Shown in pieces: positions 8,235-17,294 of a DNA stretch of 39,956 bases. Location: the NCBI GenBank assembly GCA_027485915.1, contig JAIXQA010000070.1:1-39956 (forward strand). Direction: 5' to 3'. Position numbers and translations under genes: made by a program. How positions within the stretch are numbered: the stretch's first letter is position 1; each line of letters starts with the position of its first letter. This stretch comes from Alphaproteobacteria bacterium. Lineage in GTDB: Bacteria > Pseudomonadota > Alphaproteobacteria > Caulobacterales > Aquidulcibacteraceae. The notes under the pieces are model-generated. The model saw only the letters and a list, made by a program, of their open reading frames with translations. It had not been told where the DNA came from and searched no databases.

Positions 8235-9590
8235 ATGAAAAACCTCTCCCCCACCCGCATCGCAGGCCTTTTTCTGGCTCTTTCCATGGTTTCAGCCGCA
8301 AAAGCCCCTGCGCCGATCTCGGCGGCGGAGATTAATGCTGCGGCAGATGCGATCGGCCCGAAAGTGGTTGCCTGGCGGCGCGATATTCATGAGCATCCAG
8401 AACTTTCCAACCGCGAGTTTCGCACAGGGGCTCTGGTCGCTGCACATCTGAAGTCGCTCGGGCTCGAGGTTCGCGAAAATGTTGCCAAAACGGGGGTTGT
8501 CGCGGTGTTACGGGGCGGTCGTCCCGGCCCAGTCGTCGCCCTGCGGGCAGATATGGATGCGCTGCCTGTTTTGGAAGCTACTGGCTTGCCGTTCGCCTCC
8601 AAAGCGGTTGGGGAGTATCTTGGCAATAAGGTCCCCGTCGCCCATGCCTGTGGACACGACGCCCACACAGCTATGCTGATGGGGGCCGCTGAAGTCCTCG
8701 TCAAGATGAAGGACCGGATCCCCGGTACCATTGTCTTCATCTTCCAGCCTGCCGAGGAAGGGGCACCTCCAGGCGAAAAGGGCGGTGCGTCGCTGATGAT
8801 TGAAGAAGGTGCCCTCCAAAACCCTGCCCCCTCTGCAATTTTTGGCTTGCATGTTTTCCCAGGCGTCCCCGGCACGATCCATTACCGGCCAGGTGGCTTT
8901 ATGGCGGCATCGGATAAGTTCCAAGTCTTCCTAAAGGGCAAACAGACACATGGGGCTGCACCTTGGGGTGGGATCGACATCATGTCGCTTCAGGCCGCTA
9001 TCATCCAAGATTTCAACCGCTTGGCGGCGCGCACCGTCGATGTGACCGCAACACCAACAGTCATAACGACTGCCATGGTTCATGGTGGCGTGCGGTACAA
9101 CATCATCCCTGATACGCTGGAAATGGGCGGCACATTGCGCACCTTTAACAATACGCAGCGTCAAGACATCAAAAACAAAATGGAAAAGACGGTTGTGTCG
9201 CTCGCCGCTGCCTATGGGGCCGAAGCCAAGATCGCTTTTAACAGTGGCGACCCCTATGGCGGCAATAATGTCACCTTTAACGACCCGAATTTAGCACGCG
9301 CCACCCAATCGGCTTTAGCTGAAGCGGTCGGTGCCGATAAGGTCAATATCAATCGTCCGCCCATTACGGGGGCGGAGGATTTTGCTGATTACCAAGCCGT
9401 GATTCCGGGCGTATTTTATCATCTGGGGGTCAGCAAAGCGGGCGTCCCCGAATCTGAATGGACCATCAACCACGCACCCAATTTCGACACCAATGAAGAC
9501 GTCCTGCCCATCGGGGTTCGAACCCATGTGCTGACCGCTATTCGCTATCTGGAACGCGGTGTCCCTGCGGTGCGTACGCCGGGGAGCTGA
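8235..9590 (+). CDS. Exported M20 family amidohydrolase/peptidase (N-acyl amino acid hydrolase type)
   Basis: 451 aa from the ATG at 8235. The in-frame start at 8190 would place 15 residues before a good signal peptide, so it is rejected. A hydrophobic signal of about 24 residues ending SAAKA suggests export. The metallopeptidase core has RRDIHEHPELS, ALRADMDALPV near residue 107 and ACGHDAHTAML, with the metal-binding Cys139 and His141. Then come QPAEEG and a dimerisation domain with HGAAPWGG. GAEDFADY near the end is the last metal-site region. The family removes acyl groups from amino acids (IAA-amino acid hydrolase, hippurate hydrolase). The physiological substrate is not evident. Confidence 0.9.
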   Translation: MKNLSPTRIAGLFLALSMVSAAKAPAPISAAEINAAADAIGPKVVAWRRDIHEHPELSNREFRTGALVAAHLKSLGLEVRENVAKTGVVAVLRGGRPGPVVALRADMDALPVLEATGLPFASKAVGEYLGNKVPVAHACGHDAHTAMLMGAAEVLVKMKDRIPGTIVFIFQPAEEGAPPGEKGGASLMIEEGALQNPAPSAIFGLHVFPGVPGTIHYRPGGFMAASDKFQVFLKGKQTHGAAPWGGIDIMSLQAAIIQDFNRLAARTVDVTATPTVITTAMVHGGVRYNIIPDTLEMGGTLRTFNNTQRQDIKNKMEKTVVSLAAAYGAEAKIAFNSGDPYGGNNVTFNDPNLARATQSALAEAVGADKVNINRPPITGAEDFADYQAVIPGVFYHLGVSKAGVPESEWTINHAPNFDTNEDVLPIGVRTHVLTAIRYLERGVPAVRTPGS

Positions 9591-9613
9591 GGGGCTTAGG
9601 TTACCTACCCCTC
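9589..9613. terminator. Inverted repeat at convergent gene ends (putative bidirectional terminator)
   Basis: GAGGGG and CCCCTC flank an inner TAGG/CCTA stem with a TTA loop, giving 10 paired bases with a 2-nt bulge. It overlaps the stop codons of both the M20 gene and the histidine phosphatase gene. No long U-tract follows on either strand, so efficiency is uncertain. Confidence 0.5.
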
Positions 9614-10360
9614 GACCTCATCCTCCAGCTCTGGGGCGGTAAAGATCGCCTCAAAGCTGGTTTGGTGCATGCCGGCCTTCAGCCAACCGTAAGGCGTGAC
9701 ATTGGTTGCCTTGATGATGCGGCGTTCAATCCGGCTGATCGGGTTGTCGCCCTCTTCGGGCACCAGATCAAAATCCAGCACATTGACGCAGGCCAAATCC
9801 TGTTCAAATGGCAGCGAAGCCGACGGCCCAGCCCCACACATCCAGCCTAGCAAAAGTCTGTTGATACCTTCATGGGCAACCACCAAGGCGCTGCTCCAAC
9901 CCGGACGATGCAGCAAAGCCTCAATCGACGCGACAGCGCGCGCGTAGGCGTTGGCAAAAAGCTCGCCCCCCTCAAAAAATGTCGCCCCTTCTTGACCAGC
10001 CTGTTCAAAGGTGAAAGTCAAATAAGCGCTTAATTCTTCCCGCGTCGCAAACGGAATAAACTTGCCAGAATGAAGCTCGGTCAGGCCCGGCTCATCTTCC
10101 AACACGGGCGGGGACATATGCTGCGACAGCACAATCTCTGCCGTCTCGCGCGTGCGGCGCAGGCCCGAACAGATCGCAATATCTAAAGGCACATGGGCAA
10201 AAGCAGCGGCTGCCGCTTTGGCCTGCTCTTTGCCTAAGGGCGTCAAGCGCGCAATCGTGGGGTCTTGCGATTTGACGACCTCGCGAGAGCCATAATCCAC
10301 ATGACCATGGCGCATCAAATAGATGCGCCGCCGGCCGGTAGTGCCTTCCAAAGCGCTCAC
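9605..10360 (-). CDS. Histidine phosphatase family protein, coupled to the racemase gene
   Basis: 251 aa from GTG at 10360. That GTG overlaps the racemase stop codon as GTGA and has GGGG 9 nt upstream. A TTG at 10375 is the alternative. YLMRHGHVDYG carries the phosphohistidine RHG motif. CSGLRRTRETAEI has the conserved Arg, a Glu-containing loop follows at LTELHSGKF, and VVAHEGINRLLLGW has the second His. The layout resembles phosphoglycerate-mutase-like broad-specificity phosphatases. Tight coupling to a CoA-ester racemase suggests a related metabolic role, which is inference. Confidence 0.85.
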   Translation of the reverse strand: MSALEGTTGRRRIYLMRHGHVDYGSREVVKSQDPTIARLTPLGKEQAKAAAAAFAHVPLDIAICSGLRRTRETAEIVLSQHMSPPVLEDEPGLTELHSGKFIPFATREELSAYLTFTFEQAGQEGATFFEGGELFANAYARAVASIEALLHRPGWSSALVVAHEGINRLLLGWMCGAGPSASLPFEQDLACVNVLDFDLVPEEGDNPISRIERRIIKATNVTPYGWLKAGMHQTSFEAIFTAPELEDEVEG

Positions 10361-11451
10361 GAAGAAATACCCCAATCGGCCAATATGTCTTGGCTATGTT
10401 GGCCGGGCTTTGGCGCGACAGAGCGGATGGTGCCGGGCGTCTTGGAAAAGCGCGGTGCTGGTGCCGGCTGAGTGACACCTTCGACTTCGACAAAAGTCTG
10501 ACGCGCTACATTGTGAGGATGCTGGGCAGCCTCTTCCCAACTCAAGACAGGCGCAAAGCATACATCGGTGCCTTCCATGATAGCCGTCCATTCATCGCGC
10601 GTCTTGGTCTTGAAAATCGCTGCGATTTTTTCCGACAGTGCCGGCCAATTGGCGCGGTCAAACTGATTTTGGAAGGCGGGATCGGTAATCTCAGCCTGTT
10701 GCAGCAAGAGGGCATAGAATTGCGGCTCAATCGAGCCAATCGACACCCATTTGCCATCGCTGGTCTCATAGCAATCGTAGAAATGTGCGCCGCCGTCGAG
10801 CAAATTGGCATCGCGCGTGTCCTGCCACATGCCGCTGGCGCGCATGCCCCAGAACATGGACGTCAGCGAGGCTGCCCCATCGGTCATCGCCACATCGATC
10901 ACTTGGCCCTCACCCGTCGCACGGGCATGAATGACCCCGGCCAATAGACCAAAGGCCAAATAAAGTGCGCCACCACCATAATCGCCAATCAGGTTCAGCG
11001 GTGGCGCTGGAGGCTCGCCCTGACGCCCTGTAGCCCAAAGAGCCCCAGTCAAAGCGATGTAATTGAGGTCGTGGCCAGCAGCCTTTGCCAAGGGTCCAAA
11101 CTGGCCCCAGCCTGTCATGCGGCCATAAACCAGCTTTGGATTGCGCGCCAAGACAACATCGGGTCCAAGGCCCAACTTCTCAAGCACGCCGGGGCGATAG
11201 CCCTCGAGCATCGCATCGGCCTGTTCCAAGAGCTTCAAGCAGGTTTCGACATCCTCGGGGTTTTTCAAGTCGAGGCTAATCGAACGACGACCGCGCCCGG
11301 TGACATCTTTGGCCCCGCCGCCAGAGCGCGACCTTGGGCCATCAATGCGAATGACGTCTGCGCCCAAATCAGACAACAACATGCCGCAGAATGGCCCTGG
11401 CCCAATTGCCTCAAACTCGACGACCTTGACGCCACTTAATGGTCCGGACAT
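10357..11451 (-). CDS. Alpha-methylacyl-CoA racemase (CaiB/BaiF CoA-transferase family III)
   Basis: 364 aa, ATG start with AAGGGGAAAG upstream. Family III fold: GVKVVEFEAIGPGPFC at the N-terminus, then SLDLKNPED. The three acid-base residues known from Mycobacterium tuberculosis MCR (His126, Asp156, Glu241) are matched here as His127 in GHDLNYI, Asp157 in IGDYGGG and Glu242 in IEPQFY. This separates it from CoA-transferases of the same fold. It would interconvert (R)- and (S)-2-methylacyl-CoA in branched-chain or sterol-like lipid oxidation. Its stop overlaps the start of the histidine phosphatase gene downstream. Confidence 0.9.
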   Translation of the reverse strand: MSGPLSGVKVVEFEAIGPGPFCGMLLSDLGADVIRIDGPRSRSGGGAKDVTGRGRRSISLDLKNPEDVETCLKLLEQADAMLEGYRPGVLEKLGLGPDVVLARNPKLVYGRMTGWGQFGPLAKAAGHDLNYIALTGALWATGRQGEPPAPPLNLIGDYGGGALYLAFGLLAGVIHARATGEGQVIDVAMTDGAASLTSMFWGMRASGMWQDTRDANLLDGGAHFYDCYETSDGKWVSIGSIEPQFYALLLQQAEITDPAFQNQFDRANWPALSEKIAAIFKTKTRDEWTAIMEGTDVCFAPVLSWEEAAQHPHNVARQTFVEVEGVTQPAPAPRFSKTPGTIRSVAPKPGQHSQDILADWGISS

Positions 11452-11546
11452 GGCTTTCCCCTTGAGCTGTTGGTTGGCGACCCTTCACAGGTCTTTGGCC
11501 ATTCTGTTGCGACAATGTGCACAAAAGCGCAATGGCCAAAGCCACC

Positions 11547-12224
11547 TCAAACAGGGGATAAAGTCCAATCCACCACCCAAGGCCAATCTGGCCCACGGCG
11601 CAAAGTCTTAGCTGGTGCTGCAGGCCCTAAATCGCGGGCCTGCCACTCCTTCAGTGCGCAAACACGCAGACCAGAGCTTTCAAAAGCCGCCAGCCAATCC
11701 TGAAAGGGATGGGAAAATGTGGGCATGGTAATTTCCGCCCCATCGATGGTTTTGAAATGCGCCGAAATGCCCTGCAAGGACAAAAAGGGATGAATCTCGA
11801 TAATCTTGATGGTGCCGTCCTCCCGCAAGAGACGACGTGCTTCGAGCAAGGGTGTTGCTAAATCCGACACATGTTCAAGTGTCAGAGAAAACAGGATGAA
11901 ATCTGCGCTTTGATCTGGCAGCGGAATTGGCGCGCTCATATCGGCTTGAAACAATGTCAAACTTGCGTCGCGTTGCCGTGCCTCTGCCAACATAGCTGAC
12001 GACAGATCAAAGCCGATACGTGCGGTGGCCCCACGTGCCGCTAAGGCTGCCAAATTGCGCCCCGTGCCGCAGCCAAATTCCAAACACGTCTTTTGCGTCA
12101 AAGATAGGGACGCTTGGCTGAGGGCGTGACCGGCGGCAAAGACCATGGGATTGTCATAGCCATCATAGCTGGCCGCCCATACATCATAGGCCGCAGCGAC
12201 TCCAAGGGTTATGGGCCCACTCAT
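11547..12224 (-). CDS. Class I SAM-dependent methyltransferase
   Basis: 225 aa from the ATG at 12224, which overlaps the miaA stop as ATGA. The longer open frame to 12266 is rejected because it runs into miaA. AYDVWAASYDGYDNPM at the N-terminus and the SAM-binding motif I LEFGCGTGRNL near residue 58 define the fold. DMSAPIPLPDQSADFILFSLTLEHV gives motifs II and III of the UbiE/COQ5-like group, written here only as a pattern. The substrate is unknown. Coupling to miaA suggests co-expression, not necessarily a tRNA substrate. Confidence 0.87.
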   Translation of the reverse strand: MSGPITLGVAAAYDVWAASYDGYDNPMVFAAGHALSQASLSLTQKTCLEFGCGTGRNLAALAARGATARIGFDLSSAMLAEARQRDASLTLFQADMSAPIPLPDQSADFILFSLTLEHVSDLATPLLEARRLLREDGTIKIIEIHPFLSLQGISAHFKTIDGAEITMPTFSHPFQDWLAAFESSGLRVCALKEWQARDLGPAAPAKTLRRGPDWPWVVDWTLSPV

Positions 12225-13090
12225 ACCGGAATGATCTTCCAATCCGCGGCGCGGTTGCGAATCCATGTCATTTGCCGCTTGGCATAATGGCGGCTGTCGA
12301 GGATGGAGCGTGAAATGGCTTCGTCATAGCCACATTGCTCCTCAAAGAAATCAATGAGGCCAGGCATGCCAACAGCCTTCATGACGGGCAAATCAGGTTC
12401 CAGCCTGCGTTGGTAAAGCGCGTGGGCTTCGTTCAGGCCACCCTCTTCCATCATGCGTTCAAAGCGCGCTTCAATCCGGGCATAGAGGACATCACGTTCC
12501 GGCATCAAGGCGATCCCCTTCCATGAGCCCTCCGCGAGAATGGGCGGTTGGGGGTCTTGGTGCCAGTCCGACAAGGGCCTGCCTGTCGCTTCAAACACTT
12601 CAAGCGCTCGGGCGATGCGCACGGCGTCCTTAGGTTCGATTTTTCGCGCCGCCTTTGGGTCGATCTGCATGAGACGCGCATGGGCGGCACGTGGGTCCGC
12701 GCCAACCAATCGTCGGGTAGTTGCCCGCACCTCTGGGGGAACAGGCGGGGTGGGAACCAAGCCTTGGGTCAACGCATGTGCGTATAGGCCCGTGCCACCC
12801 ACGAGAATAGGACGACGACCGCGTGCCTGAATATCAACAATTGCCGCTTCGGCTTCAGCCAGCCAGGCCCCAGTCGAATAGGCAACCGCCCCGTCGATAT
12901 GGCCAAACAAATGGTGGGGTACATCGCCCATTTCAGCCACGCTGGGCCGCGCCGTTAGGATCTCCAAATCTGCATAGACTTGCATCGAGTCCATATTGAT
13001 GACTTCGCCATTTTGCTGGATAGCAGCATCAATGGCATAGGCGGTCTTGCCGGAAGCCGTGGGCCCAAGAATAAGGAGGACGGTTTGCAT
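12221..13090 (-). CDS. miaA: tRNA dimethylallyltransferase MiaA
   Basis: 289 aa, ATG start. It adds the dimethylallyl group to A37 of tRNAs that read UNN codons. Visible features are the P-loop GPTASGKT (residues 8-15), DSMQVY (about 34-39), ILVGGTGLY near residue 97, and the C-terminal YAKRQMTWIRN that contacts tRNA. Length is typical of alphaproteobacterial MiaA. It is divergent from serB with a 58-bp intergenic space and overlaps the methyltransferase gene by ATGA. Confidence 0.96.
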   Translation of the reverse strand: MQTVLLILGPTASGKTAYAIDAAIQQNGEVINMDSMQVYADLEILTARPSVAEMGDVPHHLFGHIDGAVAYSTGAWLAEAEAAIVDIQARGRRPILVGGTGLYAHALTQGLVPTPPVPPEVRATTRRLVGADPRAAHARLMQIDPKAARKIEPKDAVRIARALEVFEATGRPLSDWHQDPQPPILAEGSWKGIALMPERDVLYARIEARFERMMEEGGLNEAHALYQRRLEPDLPVMKAVGMPGLIDFFEEQCGYDEAISRSILDSRHYAKRQMTWIRNRAADWKIIPV

Positions 13091-13148
13091 GGCCTGCCTC
13101 TAACCCAAGTCCGCCATGACCGCCAATAGTCTGATGCGAATAAGCTGA

Positions 13149-14024
13149 ATGGAGTTCGAATTGCCCTCTTTGATCCTCGTGAGCCCCACAGGCGAAAAAG
13201 TCCTTGAAGAAGCCGTGGCGCGGATCGAAGCCCTTTGGGGTGACGTTTCGCTCAAGACGATTGAAGCGGGTGAAGCGCTGCATGTAAGCGCGAGGGAGGG
13301 CGATGTCGAAGAAGCGATGTCTTGGTTGTGCGGGCTACCACTCGATACTTCTTCCAGACCACCCGTGCGTATGGGACTGTTAGTGGCCGACATGGATTCG
13401 ACCATAATTAGCTGTGAGTGCTTGGATGAATTGGCTGACTTTGCCAATAAAAAAGCCGAAGTTTCGGCCATCACCGAACGGGCTATGGCTGGTGAATTGA
13501 ATTTTGAAGGTGCGCTGACAGAGCGTGTCGCCATGCTGGCAGGGCTAGAGTTGGCAGCCCTCCAAGCCTGTTATGATGCACGCGTCGCCCTAAACCCCGG
13601 TGCCGAAGTCTTTGTGAAGACTATGGCAAGCCTAGGCGCGCATTGTGCCTTGGTCTCAGGTGGCTTTAGTTTCTTTACAAGCCGTGTAGCCGACCGGGCT
13701 GGATTTCACACCAATCGAGCCAACCAATTACTGGACGATGGTGCCTGCTTAACGGGCAAGGTGGCGGTGCCCATTCTTGGCAAAGAGGCAAAGCTCGCTG
13801 CGTTGAAAGAAGATGCGGCGCGTTTGAACCTCGATCTGTCGCAGACCCTTGCGATTGGCGATGGTGCCAACGATCTCATGATGATTGAAGCCGCCGGGCT
13901 TGGCATTGCCTATCGCGCTAAACCAATTGTAGCGGCGCAAGCCCCGGCCCGGATCGAACATGGAACTTTGGAGAGCGCGCTATTCTTTCAAGGCATCCCG
14001 CGCAGCAGCTTCGTGACGACCTGA
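13149..14024 (+). CDS. serB: Phosphoserine phosphatase SerB
   Basis: 291 aa. It catalyses the last step of serine synthesis, hydrolysis of O-phospho-L-serine. The N-terminal 75 residues form a small regulatory-type domain. The HAD core follows: VADMDSTII with Asp81 (nucleophile) and Asp83, LVSGGFSFF with the motif-2 Ser, and IGDGANDLMMIEAAGLG with the metal-binding Asp. Substrate-contact region CECLDELADF follows motif 1. It shares a 58-bp divergent promoter region with miaA. Confidence 0.95.
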   Translation: MEFELPSLILVSPTGEKVLEEAVARIEALWGDVSLKTIEAGEALHVSAREGDVEEAMSWLCGLPLDTSSRPPVRMGLLVADMDSTIISCECLDELADFANKKAEVSAITERAMAGELNFEGALTERVAMLAGLELAALQACYDARVALNPGAEVFVKTMASLGAHCALVSGGFSFFTSRVADRAGFHTNRANQLLDDGACLTGKVAVPILGKEAKLAALKEDAARLNLDLSQTLAIGDGANDLMMIEAAGLGIAYRAKPIVAAQAPARIEHGTLESALFFQGIPRSSFVTT

Positions 14025-14042
14025 CACAGCTTGGAACCTTAC

Positions 14043-14058
14043 CTCAAATTCATTTGAG
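14043..14058. promoter_or_regulatory. 16-bp palindrome between serB and the PDZ hydrolase
   Basis: CTCAAAT-TC-ATTTGAG is a 7+7 bp inverted repeat with a 2-nt centre, too tight for an RNA hairpin loop but suitable for a dimeric regulator. It lies 55 bp before the hydrolase ATG at 14113. A second inverted repeat (TCCCGC/GCGGGA, 14071-14093) sits just ahead of its AGGAGGG ribosome binding site and could fold in the leader RNA. Confidence 0.35.
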
Positions 14059-14112
14059 TTGCTCGCCCCTTCCCGCTTAGGACGAACGCGGGATCTAGAG
14101 GAGGGCGTGCTT

Positions 14113-15507
14113 ATGACACGAGGATTTTTCTTGGCTGCGGCCATACTAGCGGGAACTTTTGCTTCAGGCTCGGCCTTTGCCAATCAAAATAGCGAGACAC
14201 AGTCGACAGCTGAGTTAACGAGGCGGGCGGCCCTAGGTGTAGCGCTTGAGAATACCGGTGACGGCCCGAAGGTGACTGTCGTCACCCCACAACTTACCGC
14301 GGCATTAGCGGGCATCGAACCGGGCGACATCATCTTAAGCGTGAATGGCAAAGCGACCAAAACCACTGTCGAGCTTGTCGCCGCTGCGGGACTGTTGCGT
14401 GCTGGCGATGCGGCAACGCTTACCATTCGCCGCGGCACGGGAACCAAGACAGTTACGGCCAAAGCCACCGCTCGCCCGCTTGAGTCCATTCCGGGGGCAG
14501 ATGTGCGATATGGCACGGTGCGGTTTAAAGACGGTCGCTTACGCGATATTTTGGTAACGCCCAAGGAAGCGGCACCAGGTGCCCCAGTCGTGTTCTTAAT
14601 TCAGGGCTATGGCTGCGGCAGCGTCGAAGGCCCACCAACCCACCCTTATCATCTTTTGGCCAAAACCTTAGCGGAGGTGGGGATCGGGTCCTACCGGATT
14701 GAGAAGCTCGGCATGGGTGACAGTCTTACCAACACGCCTTGCCTCAAGACTGACTTTGCTCTGGAGATGGAAGGCTTTGAAGCTGCCTATCAAGCCTTGA
14801 TCAAGGAACGAGGGGTCAGCCCTGATCGCATTATCATCTTTGGTCATTCTATGGGCGGGATACAAGCGCCTTTAATTGCCGCTAAAGGGCCCGCCCCTCG
14901 TGGGGTGATGGTTTACGGCACGGCCCTGCGGAACTGGCAGGACTATATGCAAGAGCTTTTTGCCATGCAGGGCTTCTTGTCCGCTGCTGCCGACCCCGCA
15001 GAAGCGGAGCAAACAGCGAAAGCCTTTAGGCCTTTGATTCAGCGAATTTTCAATGAGACAATTAGCCTAAAGACGATCGCCAATGAAAACCCCAATCATG
15101 AAGCCATGTTGCGCAGCGCCTTTGATTGGGACGGCGATGACCTAATCCTCGGTCGTAATCTTGCTTATTGGCGGGGGGTTGCGGCGCAAGACACGGTGGC
15201 TGCTTGGCGTGACACCAAAGCACCCGTTCTGGCTATCTATGGCGAAGCTGATTTCGCCGCGATTGATGAGCGAGACCATGAGCGACTTGTCGATGTGGTC
15301 AATTTCTATCGGCCAGGAACCGCCACCTATCGCTTCTTGCCGCGTTCCGGTCATGGCTTCGATGTTCAAGCTAGTCGGGAAGAGGTTCGGGCTGCCAATC
15401 AGGCTGGGAAGCCTGTCTCTGTCGCACCTTACAATCCTGAACTCACCAAAATGATGGCGGCTTGGATCAATGAACTCCCAGCCAAAAGCGAAACTGGCAC
15501 CAAATAG
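14113..15507 (+). CDS. Exported PDZ domain plus alpha/beta hydrolase fusion
   Basis: 464 aa from the ATG at 14113, chosen for AGGAGGG (14097-14103) and the signal peptide ending SAFA near residue 23. The in-frame start at 14059 would mask that signal. Residues about 35-115 form a PDZ domain (GVALENTGDGPKV, GIEPGDIILSVNGK). Residues from about 150 form an alpha/beta hydrolase: FLIQGYGCGS, the nucleophile elbow GHSMGG, YGEADFAAIDERDH holding a likely acid, and RSGHGFDV with the catalytic His. I infer a periplasmic esterase or peptidase-like enzyme whose PDZ may bind protein C-termini. It converges with the OmpA fusion gene. Confidence 0.85.
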   Translation: MTRGFFLAAAILAGTFASGSAFANQNSETQSTAELTRRAALGVALENTGDGPKVTVVTPQLTAALAGIEPGDIILSVNGKATKTTVELVAAAGLLRAGDAATLTIRRGTGTKTVTAKATARPLESIPGADVRYGTVRFKDGRLRDILVTPKEAAPGAPVVFLIQGYGCGSVEGPPTHPYHLLAKTLAEVGIGSYRIEKLGMGDSLTNTPCLKTDFALEMEGFEAAYQALIKERGVSPDRIIIFGHSMGGIQAPLIAAKGPAPRGVMVYGTALRNWQDYMQELFAMQGFLSAAADPAEAEQTAKAFRPLIQRIFNETISLKTIANENPNHEAMLRSAFDWDGDDLILGRNLAYWRGVAAQDTVAAWRDTKAPVLAIYGEADFAAIDERDHERLVDVVNFYRPGTATYRFLPRSGHGFDVQASREEVRAANQAGKPVSVAPYNPELTKMMAAWINELPAKSETGTK

Positions 15508-15521
15508 ACTGAGCTTCGGCT

Positions 15522-15551
15522 GGTACCAAAGGCTTTTAGCCCTTTGGTACC
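15522..15551. terminator. 11-bp inverted repeat at convergent ends
   Basis: GGTACCAAAGG and CCTTTGGTACC form a perfect 11-bp stem with an 8-nt loop. It lies 15 bp after the PDZ hydrolase stop and spans the stop of the OmpA fusion gene. There is no U-tract on either side, so it may work as a 3' end protector or a Rho-assisted or bidirectional terminator. Confidence 0.5.
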
Positions 15552-17206
15552 GGTTCGCCTTCTGCGGGTATACGCGGTGGTCCGAGACGGACGCCAGGGG
15601 GGATTCCACGCGATGCGGTTTCGGCTTCCGCGCCTAGATTTATCAATGGGCACGCCGGTGGCGCGCATAGCCAAATTTCAACCCGTCGATTGCGGATCCG
15701 CCCGCGCTCGTCAGAGTTTGAGCCAACCGGTAAGGAATCGCCATAAGAGCGCACTACACCCGGTGTAACGCCAAGGCCTTGTAGCGCCAAAGCGACGGTT
15801 TCAGCGCGCGATTGAGCTAAGCCAATATTGGTTGCCCGCGCGCCAACATTATCGGCAAAACCCAACACCGCGATCCGTCGCTTATCGATTTGGTTTTTGT
15901 TGATAAAGGCAACAAAGCGTTTGAGATCTTCTTCAGCGCGCGAGTCCGGCTGATTGGCCCCATCATAGAAGCGAATGTCAAAATTCATCCGCTCTGCAAA
16001 CCGACTAAAGGTTCGGTAGTCGCCCGGGGCATCTGGCGGGGTTAAAACCTTCACCGCGCCTAAGCGCAAAGGTGTAATGCCCATACGTGCTACCAATTCT
16101 TGGCCTGGTTGAGATGTTGCGAAGTCCGCAAAATCCCGCGCATTGGGGTCTCCACCAGAAGAGCCGACATATACAAATAAGCGCTCGGTAAACGGATAGG
16201 TTTCAGTTGAGATCGAAAAATCATCGGCACCGACGGAGCGCGCGCCACGTTCATTCAGCGCCAAAGCCTTTACCCCACCTGTAATGCGTCGCGTGATCCC
16301 AATTGCCTTTTCGTCACGGCTGACGGCATCAGCCACTGCGACGGGATCATCGAGGAAAGTCACGGTTTCGGGGGGTTCCCGGTCCCCTAACAGACGGCCT
16401 GCAGGGCTTGAGTCAAAATCCGCACCGAGGTCTTCAAGCTTGATGGCGATTTTGCCTTCAGCCTCTTTTGAAACCTGGCTCCAATCGGTGAACTCCCCGC
16501 TCAAGATCCGGCTCAAGGTTTCGGTATCAATCCGATTAACTGGATTATTCCGGTTGACGATAACTAGGCTCGCGTCGAGGCCAATAATCTTCTCGCTCGA
16601 AGCATTGGTGAAATTTCCCAAAGCCGACAAGCGATCGGCTTCGCCGGGCAAAACTTGGCGCGTTGACATCACCGCTTCGAGCCGCTGCTGGGTCAAGGCT
16701 TCAAAGCCACCGTGCGACGAGCCAAGCGCTATCAAAACGCGCGCACTTTTTCCCCCGCGGGAGCCCGTTACTTCGATCAGGTTTTCACCTTTGTCGGCCC
16801 GCACAGAGGAATAGCCTCTCACGCGCATCCAAGCCGAGACAAGGTCCATCATAACACTGGAACCCATGCTGGACGCGCCGCCAATCCGGAACAACACGTC
16901 TACGGGTTTTGGCTGACCTGCGGCAAAGTCTTCGGTGATCGGAATCTGGCCCTGATCTTGCGCGGTCACGCGCTGTCCTTCGGCTTGGAATAGCCACGAC
17001 ATGTAAAAGAGGACCAAGATGCCAACAACAATGACCAAGCCGGTCAAAGCCATGAGCCATCCCCATACGTCCAACTTAAGGCTAAACCGGGGAACCTTTG
17101 GCCTAGCAGGACCCTTGGCGGGCGGACGCTTTACGGGCTTTTTGGCGGAGTCTGGATTGATCACCTTATTCCAGTCATAAGGCACATCGTCGCGGCCGTC
17201 TGCCAT
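15536..17206 (-). CDS. PstS-like substrate-binding domain fused to OmpA peptidoglycan-binding domain
   Basis: 556 aa, ATG with GGGGAAT upstream. A Pro/Lys-rich cytoplasmic N-terminus is followed by one membrane helix (about residues 48-72). A periplasmic substrate-binding domain of the phosphate-binding type comes next: FRIGGASSMGSS near 108, then SLVIVNRNNP and TLSRILSGEFTDWSQV. An OmpA C-terminal domain follows (LGFADNVGARATNIGLAQSRA, given here as pattern; then GRIRNRRVEIWL). This should be anchored in the inner membrane and bind peptidoglycan. The ligand is unknown. It lies 88 bp before the HtrA stop on the same strand and is probably co-transcribed, which suggests an envelope maintenance role. 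Confidence 0.85.
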   Translation of the reverse strand: MADGRDDVPYDWNKVINPDSAKKPVKRPPAKGPARPKVPRFSLKLDVWGWLMALTGLVIVVGILVLFYMSWLFQAEGQRVTAQDQGQIPITEDFAAGQPKPVDVLFRIGGASSMGSSVMMDLVSAWMRVRGYSSVRADKGENLIEVTGSRGGKSARVLIALGSSHGGFEALTQQRLEAVMSTRQVLPGEADRLSALGNFTNASSEKIIGLDASLVIVNRNNPVNRIDTETLSRILSGEFTDWSQVSKEAEGKIAIKLEDLGADFDSSPAGRLLGDREPPETVTFLDDPVAVADAVSRDEKAIGITRRITGGVKALALNERGARSVGADDFSISTETYPFTERLFVYVGSSGGDPNARDFADFATSQPGQELVARMGITPLRLGAVKVLTPPDAPGDYRTFSRFAERMNFDIRFYDGANQPDSRAEEDLKRFVAFINKNQIDKRRIAVLGFADNVGARATNIGLAQSRAETVALALQGLGVTPGVVRSYGDSLPVGSNSDERGRIRNRRVEIWLCAPPACPLINLGAEAETASRGIPPGVRLGPPRIPAEGEPVPKG

Positions 17207-17294
17207 CCAGAATTCCCCAGGTTTCCATATCTGCCTTTACGCGTGCCAAGCGATAGTCGAGGCGGACTGAAAGGTCTAGCTTCGCTGCCTGTTA

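Noticed and set aside
9514-9525. GGGTTCGAACCC, which resembles a tRNA T-loop
   Set aside because: It lies inside the M20 gene and no acceptor, D-arm or anticodon arm can be built around it.
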